The notes beneath the pieces were generated by a model. That model saw nothing but the letters and a program-made list of their open reading frames with translations, searched no databases and was not told the DNA's origin. A program made the position numbers and the translations under genes. A stretch of DNA of 64,000 nucleotides from the NCBI GenBank assembly GCA_024346935.1, contig AP024878.1, positions 992,001 through 1,056,000 of the forward strand, written 5' to 3'. Numbering within the stretch: the stretch's first letter is position 1; each line of letters starts with the position of its first letter. The DNA is from Vibrio inusitatus. GTDB taxonomy: Bacteria > Pseudomonadota > Gammaproteobacteria > Enterobacterales > Vibrionaceae. This document shows, one piece after another, positions 45,322 through 54,620 of the stretch.

Positions 45322-48099
45322 TTAGCCTAGTTCCACGTCTTTAGGCATAAGCTGAAATTCTTCAATAGAGCCAATTTCCTTGCCTAACTCCAATGGTGGT
45401 GCGTCGTGGTGTTGGTTTCCTTGCGTGTGCATGACGAGTCGATTTGCCGTTCTTGGCTTGAGCTGTTCAACTATGAAACGAATCATATCGGCGCGAGTTA
45501 GGTCGCGAATTTTATCAACCACTACTTCTCTGTTATTGAATTCTTTATCTTTATTGCCGATAGAAACCCAAAGTCTTTGCCCTTTGGTACGCAGGTTATT
45601 GTCTGGCGCCATTATTTGATTGAGCAGTCCTTGCTTGCTGTTTTGCCATTGTGCTTCGGTGAGCTCTAAAAGCACCATGTAAAATGCATTTAAGAATTCG
45701 TCGATAGAAGCGACAAGGTCTATGGGGGCAGCAACGGGGGATTGCACGTACAGGACAATACCTGGAATACGGTTTAGCGGCATGTTTCCCGTGCCGACCA
45801 TATAGCCCAATTGTTGTTTGGTACGGATCTCGTTGAAAAATGCCGATGACATTAAATGATTCGCTAGAGTAAAGGTGGCAATGGATGTTGGGCTGGAGTC
45901 TTTGCCTTGGTGGTAAATCGCTACAGCAGAGTCGTCTTGATTGCAGTTGACCTCTCGCTGGAACGTCCCTTGACTACCTAATTTCACCAGAGGGCGTAGT
46001 GACTCTTTGTATATTTGATTTTCTACACGTAGCGCATTTTTCAGTTCATCAGAGATTTGAAGAGCGGCTTCTTGAGTCCAATCACCGAAGACGAACATCT
46101 CAACGTAGAGTTTGCCAAGTAACATAGAAACAAAGTCGGGCAGTTGCTCAATGGTCACTTCTTCAAGGGCATCGGCAAGTACCGCTGCAGGCGGGTTGTT
46201 AGGCTGCAAGATCCCCGATAATTGATTGAACAGCTGTGATAGTGGTCTATCTTTGCTAGCATTTCGCCATTTTCTAAGCATCTGAGCCTTGATAGTGTCA
46301 AAGCGCTGCTGCTCAAAATTGCGAGTGGCAAACTTTTCTAAGATCATCTTCAATAGCTGAGGCTGTTTTTCACTAAAGCCTGAGATAGTAAGAGTCAAAC
46401 CGCCTTGATGAGCATAGATATTGTAACTCATACCCGCAATCTCGGCCTGATATGACTGGCGAGACAAAGCTTCCATGAATAACTCAACACATAAGCGTAG
46501 CTTTACGATGCTTTGCGGGTCTTGAACCGAGCATGGACTATCAATCGCGATATACAGCGACCCTTTGGGCACTCGAAAGTCCGGCTCTTGCAGATGCCAA
46601 AGCCTTAAACCGGGTAACTCTTCAATGAGAGTCGGGAGCTCTCTTCGTTCTTCCAGTGGTTTTGGATCTAAGTCGTAGCAAATGAACGGATTCTTACTAG
46701 GCAGTGCAAATTCATCATAGATTGGTGGATTGCCCCAGCGATGTACCTGATTGGCGCTTAATTTTTTAGATGAGTAAGGTGTAAAGTACCAATCGGCTTC
46801 TTGGTCATAATCCAGTCCTTTTGCGGTTACCCAAACGCGGAGGTTTTCCACGCAAAAATACGGGACAAAGCTTTCAATTAACGAGCGGTCAAAATCGCTC
46901 ATGCGATAGTCCCCATACAATACTTCCTCAATTGGGAAGTGTTGTAGATTCATGACCAGATAACTGGCAAGATCCATAGGTTTTACTGACTCTTGGAAAC
47001 GAAACGCAGATTCCAAAACGGCTTGTTTCTCATGATAACGCCAATCTTCAATACCTTCTTCAAACACCAGTTTCATGTAGGAAAAAATCATCTCAATGAT
47101 GTCATCAATGTGTTCGAGCCCTTCTGGAGTAAGTAGGCAGCCAATAGTAAATTCTCGAAAGTTACTACCACTGATGCCTCCACCGGCCGCCAAAGACGTA
47201 ACCCAGTGTTTATTTTTAAGCGCTAAAGTTAGGCTTCCTGGACCCTCATAGCCAATAAGGTGGGCAAAATACGATAGAGGTTTGGTCGCGTAATGCTTAT
47301 CCATGTTAGGGAAAGAAAACGAAAGGCTTAGTTTTCGCACTTCTTTTTCAGGTTCTATTTGGATATATAGCTGCTGTTCTTGCTCGGTAAGCAATGGAGT
47401 GGTTAGGGTTTTACCGCCGAAATCTTTATTGGATATATCAGAGAATAAGTGAGTGGCTAATTCTTCAAGCTCATCTAAGGATTGAGGCCCGACGAGCACT
47501 GCTGTCATTAAATCCGCTGAGTATTTTTCGTCATGAAAGCGGATGATTTCGTCTCTGATTGAGCCACTTTCTCTATCATTTAACGTTTCTTCGTTCCCGA
47601 CTGAGAATTTGGAAAATGGATGAGCAGGATTAACCAGTTCTTTTTGTACTTGATAGAAGCGACGAGAGTCATCATGGATCTTCATCTGGTACTCAGAGTT
47701 CACGGCTTGTCTTTCTTTGTCTAAAGCTTCTTGGTTGAATAATGGAGAAATAAAAAATTGGCTGAATCTGGATAGAGCCGGCTCAAAGAAATCGGGGGAA
47801 ACATCGAAGAAAAAGCAAGTATGCTCAGTTCCAGTCCAGGCATTATTACTGCCCCCATGCTGGCTTATGAATGTTTGGAATTCGCCCACTTTAGGGTAGA
47901 GCTTGGTTCCAAGAAAGAGCATGTGCTCAAGGTAATGAGCAAGTCCTTCACGATCGACAGGGTCATCAAAATGTCCCACTCTTACGGCAAGTGAGGCAGA
48001 AGAACGCAGTGCTTCGGGAGCCTGAACCAAGATAACCTTAAGTTGATTACTTAGGGTTAAGGGACGATAGCTATTTTTATCATTCGGGCTTTGATGCAC
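45322..48099 (-). CDS. M16 insulinase-family zinc protease
   Basis: 925 residues, four-domain insulysin/pitrilysin architecture. The inverted zinc motif HYLEH (His55, Glu58, His59) lies in REGLAHYLEHMLFLGTKLYP, with the distal Glu in ERQAVNSEYQMK. The later SAFFNEIRTKQQLGYMVGTG is the substrate-binding R/Y motif of the second half. No signal peptide is apparent, so unlike E. coli PtrA it is probably cytoplasmic. Insulysins degrade short peptides. Confidence 0.9.
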   Translation of the reverse strand: MHQSPNDKNSYRPLTLSNQLKVILVQAPEALRSSASLAVRVGHFDDPVDREGLAHYLEHMLFLGTKLYPKVGEFQTFISQHGGSNNAWTGTEHTCFFFDVSPDFFEPALSRFSQFFISPLFNQEALDKERQAVNSEYQMKIHDDSRRFYQVQKELVNPAHPFSKFSVGNEETLNDRESGSIRDEIIRFHDEKYSADLMTAVLVGPQSLDELEELATHLFSDISNKDFGGKTLTTPLLTEQEQQLYIQIEPEKEVRKLSLSFSFPNMDKHYATKPLSYFAHLIGYEGPGSLTLALKNKHWVTSLAAGGGISGSNFREFTIGCLLTPEGLEHIDDIIEMIFSYMKLVFEEGIEDWRYHEKQAVLESAFRFQESVKPMDLASYLVMNLQHFPIEEVLYGDYRMSDFDRSLIESFVPYFCVENLRVWVTAKGLDYDQEADWYFTPYSSKKLSANQVHRWGNPPIYDEFALPSKNPFICYDLDPKPLEERRELPTLIEELPGLRLWHLQEPDFRVPKGSLYIAIDSPCSVQDPQSIVKLRLCVELFMEALSRQSYQAEIAGMSYNIYAHQGGLTLTISGFSEKQPQLLKMILEKFATRNFEQQRFDTIKAQMLRKWRNASKDRPLSQLFNQLSGILQPNNPPAAVLADALEEVTIEQLPDFVSMLLGKLYVEMFVFGDWTQEAALQISDELKNALRVENQIYKESLRPLVKLGSQGTFQREVNCNQDDSAVAIYHQGKDSSPTSIATFTLANHLMSSAFFNEIRTKQQLGYMVGTGNMPLNRIPGIVLYVQSPVAAPIDLVASIDEFLNAFYMVLLELTEAQWQNSKQGLLNQIMAPDNNLRTKGQRLWVSIGNKDKEFNNREVVVDKIRDLTRADMIRFIVEQLKPRTANRLVMHTQGNQHHDAPPLELGKEIGSIEEFQLMPKDVELG

Positions 48100-48302
48100 T
48101 TAACGTTCTCCTTTGAGTTACTCACGACCAAAAGGCTAATCTTGATCGAGGTAAACTATTGTTTTGTATATCAAGTATGGCGGAGCAATGACGTCTAGCA
48201 AACTTAAAAAGTAAATTTTTGTTGAAATGCTAGCTCAATCAGAGATAACCCTATGGGTTATGGTGTACTCTTTCATGAAGCAGTCATAAGTTTAGGATAG
48301 AA

Positions 48303-48767
48303 ATGAACGTATTTATCATGCGCCACGGAGAGGCGGGAAGCTTTGCCACAAGCGATGCGCAGCGTACTCTGACTCAGCGCGGAGAGCAGCAGTCATTAGA
48401 AGTCGCTAAAGCTGTGGTAGGGCAGGGAGTATCCCATTTTGATCTCGTGCTAGTTAGTCCTTATATTCGAGCACAGCAAACTTGGGATGTGATTAAAGGG
48501 CAGTTTTCGGCGACAAAGGTTGAAGAGTGCGCTGATATTACGCCGTACGGCCAATCTGATGACGTCTATCAATATGTTTGTGCCATTGCAGACACGCAGA
48601 AACCGAACTCTATTCTTCTCGTTTCACATTTGCCGCTAGTAGGTTATCTTACTGCGGAATTTGTCAATGATATGACCGCACCAATGTTTCCTACCTCAGG
48701 TTTTGCTGCTATAGACTTTGATCTAGAAAGCAGTAATGGCGAGTTGATGTGGCATATTGCGCCTTAA
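48303..48767 (+). CDS. sixA: SixA phosphohistidine phosphatase
   Basis: 154 residues, histidine phosphatase fold. The catalytic motif is FIMRHGEAG (His8); RPYIRAQQT-type second arginine is in SPYIRAQQTW, and the second His in VSHLPLVGYLT. SixA removes phosphate from histidines of phosphotransfer proteins such as ArcB or NPr. Size matches. Same gene neighbourhood (after fadJ) as in enterobacteria. Ends at a bidirectional terminator. Confidence 0.92.
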   Translation: MNVFIMRHGEAGSFATSDAQRTLTQRGEQQSLEVAKAVVGQGVSHFDLVLVSPYIRAQQTWDVIKGQFSATKVEECADITPYGQSDDVYQYVCAIADTQKPNSILLVSHLPLVGYLTAEFVNDMTAPMFPTSGFAAIDFDLESSNGELMWHIAP

Positions 48768-48782
48768 TGTTCATATAAAAAT

Positions 48783-48805
48783 GGCGACCTGAGGTCGCCG
48801 TTTCT
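48783..48805. terminator. bidirectional terminator between sixA and the fasciclin gene
   Basis: GGCGACC-TGA-GGTCGCC perfect stem. GTTTCT follows on the plus strand and ATTTTTAT on the minus strand, so the minus strand is the better terminator. Confidence 0.75.
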
Positions 48806-48819
48806 AGATTCTAAGTTAC

Positions 48820-49317
48820 TTACTTGGGCATAAGAACAGTGTCTATGACGTGAATGACACCATTAGATGCTTTGATGTCAGTCCCTGTTATCAAAGCATC
48901 ATCAATCATTACTTTTCCGTCCATCGCTTTGATCTTCACTGAGCTACCTTGCACTGTTTGTGCTTCGCTAAGCTTTACGACATCCGCAGCCATTACTTCT
49001 CCTGACACTACGTGATAGGTCAAGATTGCGACTAACTTGTCTTTATTTTCTGGCTTTAGGAGCATTTCAACCGTGCCGTCTGGCAATTTGTCAAACGCTT
49101 CATTCGTGGGGGCGAATAGTGTGAATGGGCCTTCGCCTTTGAGTGTGTCAACGAGTCCTGCTGCTTGCACAGCGGCGACGAGCGTTGAAAAATCATCATT
49201 GCTTGCTGCGACATCAACAATGTCTTTTTTCATACCATGATGGCCAGCGTAGATATTGAAACTTAGCGCTATCAATCCGACGAACCAAACTGCTTTTTTT
49301 GCAATATGTGAGTACAT
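48820..49317 (-). CDS. fasciclin (FAS1)-domain secreted protein
   Basis: 165 residues. A signal peptide ([20 protein letters not shown]) is followed by one FAS1 domain: [54 protein letters not shown] and [14 protein letters not shown] cover the two conserved FAS1 blocks and the YH motif. FAS1 proteins act in adhesion. The open frame extends upstream into smrB, but the ATG at 49317 has GAGGG at correct spacing and gives the secretion signal. Family sure, role not. Confidence 0.88.
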   Translation of the reverse strand: MYSHIAKKAVWFVGLIALSFNIYAGHHGMKKDIVDVAASNDDFSTLVAAVQAAGLVDTLKGEGPFTLFAPTNEAFDKLPDGTVEMLLKPENKDKLVAILTYHVVSGEVMAADVVKLSEAQTVQGSSVKIKAMDGKVMIDDALITGTDIKASNGVIHVIDTVLMPK

Positions 49318-49402
49318 AACGTATCCCTCGTTTTGTTTTTTTAATATCCAAACGCTTTGGATACATGCAACATTGATTACGCAGAGAGGGAATAAACGAT
49401 CA

Positions 49403-49933
49403 TTATTTTTCTGGAATAGAGAGTAAAACCAGTAGGGCACCAGCGCCGCCAAATTCGAGAGGGGCTTGGTGATAAGCCATAACATCTGGGTGCTGCGCTA
49501 GCCACAAAGGTACCTTTTGCTTGAGGATATGTTTGCCGATACCGTGCATCACGCTGGCACAATGTACGTTTTCTTTAATACAGTGTGCAATCATAGCACC
49601 AAGTTCGCGCTTAGCTTCCTGTTGAGTCATGCCGTGCATATCTAAGTACACGTCGGGAACGTAAACGCCGCGTCGCAATCGCTTCACTTCATATTTAGAG
49701 ACATCGCTTCGAGCGTAACGCGTAGGACCGTCATCACTCAGCATGGGTTCGAACTCGTCAGAGAAGAAAAATTCGTTGTCTTTGGCTTCTCTGCTAAACC
49801 TTTGTTGCTGTTTTTGCTTTGTTTCTCTTTTTGGCGGTTGGATTATGGTATCCTGTTGCAACTTTTTAACGCCCTGTACTGCTTCTTTAAACAAAGCAAA
49901 GTCATCATCGCTTGGCTTATCTGATTTGTTCAT
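49403..49933 (-). CDS. smrB: SmrB, ribosome-rescue endonuclease (Smr domain)
   Basis: 176 residues. An N-terminal charged, low-complexity part, then the Smr domain from about 92: [37 protein letters not shown] and GALLVLL. The DxH and HGxG motifs that form the nuclease site are intact. SmrB cleaves mRNA between collided ribosomes. Divergent from prmB by about 60 bp, as in E. coli. Confidence 0.92.
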   Translation of the reverse strand: MNKSDKPSDDDFALFKEAVQGVKKLQQDTIIQPPKRETKQKQQQRFSREAKDNEFFFSDEFEPMLSDDGPTRYARSDVSKYEVKRLRRGVYVPDVYLDMHGMTQQEAKRELGAMIAHCIKENVHCASVMHGIGKHILKQKVPLWLAQHPDVMAYHQAPLEFGGAGALLVLLSIPEK

Positions 49934-49994
49934 GGGATTAGTTTTCTGATCTATCTTTGATTGGGCAGTATTGTAGCGCTTTTTGGAGAAAATT

Positions 49995-50927
49995 TTGGAT
50001 AAGATTTTTGTAGATGAAGCAGTGTCGGAACTTCACACACTGCAAGACATGATTCGTTGGACAGTTAGTCGATTCAACGCGGCGGGGCTATTTTATGGTC
50101 ACGGCACAGATAATGCGTGGGATGAAGCTGTACAATTAATCCTGCCTTCACTCTATCTACCTCTAGATGTGCCGTCGCATGTCTTAAACTCACGTCTTAC
50201 TAGCAGCGAACGCTTGCGAGTAGTAGAGCGAGTTATTCTGCGTATTAATGAACGTACTCCAATCGCTTACCTGACTAATAAGGCATGGTTCTGCGGTATG
50301 GAATTCTTTGTTGATGAAAGAGTACTGGTGCCACGCTCACCAATTGGTGAATTGATCGAGAGTCAATTCCAGCCATGGTTGGTTGATCAACCTACTCGTA
50401 TCATGGATATGTGTACCGGTAGCGGTTGTATAGCCATTGCCTGTGCGCACGCGTTCCCTGATGCAGAAGTGGATGCGATTGATATTTCTTCTGACGCGCT
50501 AGAAGTGGCAGAGCAAAATATCCAAGACCATGGTCTAGAGCTTCAAGTTACACCAATTCGTTCTGACTTGTTCCGCGATTTAGTCAAAGAGAAATACGAC
50601 CTGATTGTGACGAACCCGCCGTACGTAGACGAAGAAGATATGAACAGTCTGCCAGAGGAGTTTAAGCATGAGCCTGAGTTGGGTCTAGCTGCTGGTACCG
50701 ATGGCCTTAAGTTGGTGCGTCGCATACTTGCTAATGCGCCTAGTTACCTGTCAGAGAACGGTATACTGATTTGTGAAGTGGGTAATTCCATGGTTCATAT
50801 GATAGAGCAGTATCCACAAATTCCTTTCACTTGGATTGAATTTGCTAACGGTGGACATGGCGTATTCATGTTAACTCGCGAGCAGTTAGTTGAATGTGCG
50901 GAAGAGTTTGCTCTGTACATAGACTAG
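49995..50927 (+). CDS. prmB: PrmB, ribosomal protein L3 glutamine methyltransferase
   Basis: 310 residues. The TTG start at 49995 has GGAG six bases upstream and gives [18 protein letters not shown], exactly aligned with the E. coli N-terminus; an earlier TTG at 49983 is in frame but less likely. The SAM motif is [18 protein letters not shown], and the catalytic [10 protein letters not shown] is near residue 206. It methylates Gln150 of protein L3. Followed by a terminator. Confidence 0.95.
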   Translation: MDKIFVDEAVSELHTLQDMIRWTVSRFNAAGLFYGHGTDNAWDEAVQLILPSLYLPLDVPSHVLNSRLTSSERLRVVERVILRINERTPIAYLTNKAWFCGMEFFVDERVLVPRSPIGELIESQFQPWLVDQPTRIMDMCTGSGCIAIACAHAFPDAEVDAIDISSDALEVAEQNIQDHGLELQVTPIRSDLFRDLVKEKYDLIVTNPPYVDEEDMNSLPEEFKHEPELGLAAGTDGLKLVRRILANAPSYLSENGILICEVGNSMVHMIEQYPQIPFTWIEFANGGHGVFMLTREQLVECAEEFALYID

Positions 50928-50947
50928 TTTTAAGAACTGAGTTGAAT

Positions 50948-50976
50948 AACGGCACCTATGAAGGTGCCGTTTTTTG
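50948..50976 (+). terminator. terminator after prmB
   Basis: AACGGCACC / GGTGCCGTT stem with a 6-base loop and a TTTTTT run. Confidence 0.88.
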
Positions 50977-51061
50977 TTGTCAAAGATCTTTACAATAGAG
51001 TGTGATAAAGCGAGTATGAAAGACATTAGTTCGCACAAAACAGACTTACAATGAGGAAGTA

Positions 51062-52147
51062 ATGGCAGGAAATAGTATTGGCCAGCATTTTCGCGTAACC
51101 ACATTTGGCGAAAGCCATGGTATCGCTTTGGGTTGTATCATCGATGGATGCCCTCCTGGTTTATCCCTAGAAGAGGCTGACCTTCAAAAAGACCTAGACC
51201 GTCGCCGTCCAGGTACCTCTCGTTATACTACCGCTCGTCGCGAACCGGATGAGGTGAAGATCCTTTCTGGTGTATTCGAAGGACAAACGACAGGTACTTC
51301 AATTGGTCTATTGATCGAAAATACCGATCAACGCTCAAAAGATTATTCTGAGATCAAAGACAAGTTCCGTCCAGGTCATGCTGATTATACTTATCATCAA
51401 AAGTATGGTGTACGTGACTATCGTGGTGGTGGCCGTTCTTCTGCTCGCGAAACCGCAATGCGTGTAGCAGCAGGTGCGGTAGCGAAAAAATACCTAGCAC
51501 AAGAGTTTGGGGTAGAAATCAAGGCTTACCTAACTCAAATGGGTGATGTAAAGATTGAGAATATCGATTTTGACGAGATTGAAAATAACCCATTCTTCTC
51601 TCCAGATGCAGCGGCTGCTGAAAAGTTTGACCAACTGATTCGCGACCTGAAAAAAGAGGGCGACTCCGTAGGTGCTAAACTGCAAGTGGTCGCAAAAAGC
51701 GTTCCAGTTGGTTTAGGTGAACCTATCTTTGACCGATTAGATGCTGATATCGCTCATGCACTCATGAGTATCAATGCTGTTAAGGGCGTTGAAATCGGTG
51801 ATGGCTTTGAAGTGGCAGCACAAAAAGGCAGTGAGCATCGTGATGAGTTAACTCCGGATGGCTTTGCATCAAACCATGCTGGTGGCATCTTAGGTGGCAT
51901 TTCAACAGGCCAAGATATTGTGGCTAATATTGCGCTTAAGCCAACATCGAGTATTACTGTACCGGGGAATACCATCAATCGTCAGGGTGAAGCGACGCAG
52001 TTGATCACCAAAGGTCGACACGACCCATGTGTGGGTATTCGCGCAGTGCCGATTGCAGAAGCGATGTTAGCGATTGTAGTGCTTGATCATTTGCTTCGTC
52101 ATCGTGGTCAAAACTTTGGTGTGACGACAGAAACGCCAAAGATTTAA
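51062..52147 (+). CDS. aroC: AroC, chorismate synthase
   Basis: 361 residues, normal length. Signature blocks [19 protein letters not shown] near residue 17, [34 protein letters not shown] and [17 protein letters not shown] are intact, with the FMN-binding and catalytic His17/His106-type residues. It converts 5-enolpyruvylshikimate 3-phosphate to chorismate, the branch point of aromatic synthesis. AGGAAG precedes the ATG. Terminator follows. Confidence 0.97.
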   Translation: MAGNSIGQHFRVTTFGESHGIALGCIIDGCPPGLSLEEADLQKDLDRRRPGTSRYTTARREPDEVKILSGVFEGQTTGTSIGLLIENTDQRSKDYSEIKDKFRPGHADYTYHQKYGVRDYRGGGRSSARETAMRVAAGAVAKKYLAQEFGVEIKAYLTQMGDVKIENIDFDEIENNPFFSPDAAAAEKFDQLIRDLKKEGDSVGAKLQVVAKSVPVGLGEPIFDRLDADIAHALMSINAVKGVEIGDGFEVAAQKGSEHRDELTPDGFASNHAGGILGGISTGQDIVANIALKPTSSITVPGNTINRQGEATQLITKGRHDPCVGIRAVPIAEAMLAIVVLDHLLRHRGQNFGVTTETPKI

Positions 52148-52168
52148 CTTAACGCGGATTTATATTAA

Positions 52169-52201
52169 GGGTCTGAACATCGTTGTTCAGACCCTTTTTT
52201 A
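52169..52201 (+). terminator. terminator after aroC
   Basis: GGGTCTGAAC / GTTCAGACCC perfect 10-bp stem, 6-base loop, seven T. Confidence 0.92.
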
Positions 52202-52206
52202 TATAC

Positions 52207-52830
52207 TTAATGCAGTGAACTCTCGGTCTCAAGATGAAATGAAGGCAGACGCCATTTAAATCTTACCGCAGCCATTCTCAATAGGTACCCGACAATCAGC
52301 GTGGAGATGGTGGCTGTTACCTCATCAATACCAAACTCTAGTTGAGCTAAGTAAAGTCCTGATGCGATTAATGCTACCGATGCGTACAGTTCCTCATGTA
52401 AGACCAAGGGCGTTTGACGGCAGATGAGATCTCGAAGCAGCCCCCCAAAGACGCCGGTAACCAATGCAGAAACCATACAAATAAGAGCATGATGTCCCAT
52501 ACTCATCGCCACCTTGGTCCCTATTATGCTAAATACAATCAGCCCCAGTGCGTCTAGGCGAATGAATATCCCCTTGAGCTTGATGACCCACTTTGCAAGC
52601 CTCGTAGTCAGTACACCAGCAACACAAGTAATCACTAAAAATTCAGGATTTTTAACCCAACTTAGTGGATAGTGACCAAGCAAAATATCACGGACTGTTC
52701 CTCCGCCTATAGCTGTTGCACTCGCGACTAGCATTACTCCAAACCAATCCATTTTGCGTCGACCTGCGCTTAATGCACCTGTCATAGCTTCTGCTGTAAT
52801 ACCAATGATATACAAAACGCTGAGTAACAT
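52207..52830 (-). CDS. TRIC-type (UPF0126) membrane protein
   Basis: 207 residues, seven membrane helices made of two related halves. The first has SATAIGGGTVRDILLGHYPL and the second VTGVFGGLLRDLICRQTPLV; each has the GG-x-RD motif of the trimeric intracellular cation channel family. Prokaryotic TRIC proteins conduct potassium in vitro. It is convergent with aroC. Physiological substrate unknown. Confidence 0.85.
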   Translation of the reverse strand: MLLSVLYIIGITAEAMTGALSAGRRKMDWFGVMLVASATAIGGGTVRDILLGHYPLSWVKNPEFLVITCVAGVLTTRLAKWVIKLKGIFIRLDALGLIVFSIIGTKVAMSMGHHALICMVSALVTGVFGGLLRDLICRQTPLVLHEELYASVALIASGLYLAQLEFGIDEVTATISTLIVGYLLRMAAVRFKWRLPSFHLETESSLH

Positions 52831-53045
52831 ATTGTGAGACTCTCATCGTGACCAGTCATGCTGGTAGGTGGGAAAATTAGGCGTGAGTGTAGAGCGAAAT
52901 TAAAACGGTGACGAATGAGATTTTGTACCGACGCAATCGTTTGTTAGATTACTAAATCTAATAGCGAGTTTATCACTGTGGGTTTACCTATGATGCTAAA
53001 AAAGGGACAATATTGTTTTACGCGGATACAACGATCAATCTCTCC

Positions 53046-53576
53046 ATGACTCACGAGTACTCAGACCTAATCACTTTATTCAACGACACGTTTTACCGTT
53101 CGTTTAATACTAAGCTAGAGCTCGGCGCAGATGAGCCGATCTATCTCCCTTCGGATGATTCAAATAACTATCATCGCATTATTTTTGCTAGAGGTTTTTA
53201 TGCCTCTGCCCTTCATGAAATAGCGCACTGGTGCGTAGCTGGACCTGAACGACGTCTTATTGAAGATTTTGGCTATTGGTATGAACCCGATGGTAGAGAT
53301 GCGAATACGCAGGCTGAATTTGAAAAAGTAGAAATTCGCCCACAAGCCTACGAATGGCTACTTTCACAAAGCGCTGGGTTTCGGTTTCAAGTCAGCTGCG
53401 ACAACTTGCACGGAGCGTTTGAGCCAGATAGATTAGGCTTTATGAAAAAAGTGCATACAGAGGTTATCGACATTTTAGAGAAAGGCTTGCCAACTAGGGT
53501 CGAGATGCTTTCTAATGCGCTTCGGGAACATTACAATGTCCCGCCACTTACTCAGGAAGACTTTAAGGTATTTTAA
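53046..53576 (+). CDS. epmC: EpmC, elongation factor P hydroxylase
   Basis: 176 residues from the ATG. Conserved EpmC blocks: DEPIYLPSDDSNNYHRIIFA, GFYASALHEIAHWC with the HxxxH metal site, DFGYWYEPDGRDANTQAEFE and VSCDNLHGAFEPDR. EpmC hydroxylates the lysylated residue of EF-P. The frame opens earlier at a TTG at 53013 which has AAGGGA upstream; the family N-terminus (THxYxxLIxxFN) favours 53046, so the start is unsettled. It overlaps nothing and is followed 3 bp later by yfcL. No epmA or epmB is in the window. Confidence 0.88.
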   Translation: MTHEYSDLITLFNDTFYRSFNTKLELGADEPIYLPSDDSNNYHRIIFARGFYASALHEIAHWCVAGPERRLIEDFGYWYEPDGRDANTQAEFEKVEIRPQAYEWLLSQSAGFRFQVSCDNLHGAFEPDRLGFMKKVHTEVIDILEKGLPTRVEMLSNALREHYNVPPLTQEDFKVF

Positions 53577-53579
53577 ACC

Positions 53580-53846
53580 ATGATTTTACAACTCGAAGAA
53601 CAGCTCCTTGACACCATTGACCAAACCGTTGCAACAGCTTCGGATGATGAGTTGTTTGCTGGTGGTTATTTGCGTGGTCATATTTCCCTTGCTGCCGCTG
53701 ATTGCGAATATGAAGCGATTACTGAAATCGCCGTTTTTAAACAAAAAATTGAACAAAGCTTGGCAGATGCGCAATCTGAACTGACTCCTGCTGATCGCGT
53801 TATCGTCGCAGATATGTGGGATGGTTTATCAAAGGCGCTCGTTTAA
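53580..53846 (+). CDS. yfcL: YfcL-family protein
   Basis: 88 residues, soluble and acidic. The block ASDDELFAGGYLRGHISLAAA and the C-terminal ADRVIVADMWDGL match the YfcL family, which sits beside epmC and mnmC in enterobacteria too. Function unknown; the conserved pairing suggests a role near translation factor modification, an inference only. Confidence 0.88.
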   Translation: MILQLEEQLLDTIDQTVATASDDELFAGGYLRGHISLAAADCEYEAITEIAVFKQKIEQSLADAQSELTPADRVIVADMWDGLSKALV

Positions 53847-53983
53847 TTTTCATATCGACAAGTGACCTTGTTCAGTTTTTTTGATGAAGTTGTTACAACT
53901 GACGCTATGGTCAAATGCTCTGATCTTATTATTATGAACGTATTACCAATCACACTAATAAACAGTTAAGTTAGGAAGTCATC

Positions 53984-54520
53984 ATGAAAGTAGTCGCGTT
54001 TGGAGCTAGCACAAGCTCAACCTCTATCAACAAAACTCTAGCTGCTTATGCTGCTCATCAAATTCCTGATGCTGACGTTGAAGTCATCGATCTAATCGAT
54101 TTTCCAGCACCGCTGTTCAGCGAAGATGTAGAGAAAGAGGTGGGTCACTCGGAGTCGGCTCAAAAACTGATTGCCAAGATTGGTCGCGCTGACGCTGTGG
54201 TTGTCTCTTTTGCTGAACATAATGGTAGCTACACTGCTGCGTATAAGAATCTGTTTGACTGGGCAACTCGCATTGATCGTAATGTATTCCAGAACAAACC
54301 TGTTGTGTATTTGGCTACCTCTCCAGGTCCTGGTGGCGCACAGACTGTACTTGCAAGCGCTGTAGGCTCCGCGCCTTATTTTGGTGCGGACGTTAAAGCG
54401 TCACTGTCTATTCCAAGCTTTTACGATGTTTTTGATGTCGAGAGTAACGAGTTCAAAGAGAGTGAACTTAAAGGCAAGGTTCAAATAGCGGTTGAAGCGC
54501 TAGTGGCAGAGGTCGTTTAA
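53984..54520 (+). CDS. NADPH-dependent FMN reductase family flavoprotein
   Basis: 178 residues, flavodoxin-like fold. VVAFGASTSSTSINKTLAAY is the FMN phosphate loop, EHNGSYTAAYKNLFDWATR the second conserved block and ATSPGPGGAQTVLAS the third. Members reduce quinones, chromate or azo compounds with NAD(P)H. AGGAAG precedes the ATG. Substrate not deducible. A terminator shared with mnmC follows. Confidence 0.85.
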   Translation: MKVVAFGASTSSTSINKTLAAYAAHQIPDADVEVIDLIDFPAPLFSEDVEKEVGHSESAQKLIAKIGRADAVVVSFAEHNGSYTAAYKNLFDWATRIDRNVFQNKPVVYLATSPGPGGAQTVLASAVGSAPYFGADVKASLSIPSFYDVFDVESNEFKESELKGKVQIAVEALVAEVV

Positions 54521-54541
54521 ACGTACCTCGCTTAAAATTAT

Positions 54542-54585
54542 AAAAATGGGCTTACCTCTGTTTGTAGAGTAAGCCCATTTTTTTG
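54542..54585. terminator. bidirectional terminator between the flavoprotein gene and mnmC
   Basis: ATGGGCTTA with CTCT pairs with AGAG and TAAGCCCAT (one unpaired C). Seven T follow on the plus strand, and the AAAAA before it gives a T run on the minus strand. Confidence 0.85.
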
Positions 54586-54620
54586 CGCTATTTCTGGCTA
54601 TTTACTGACTGAAATTGCTA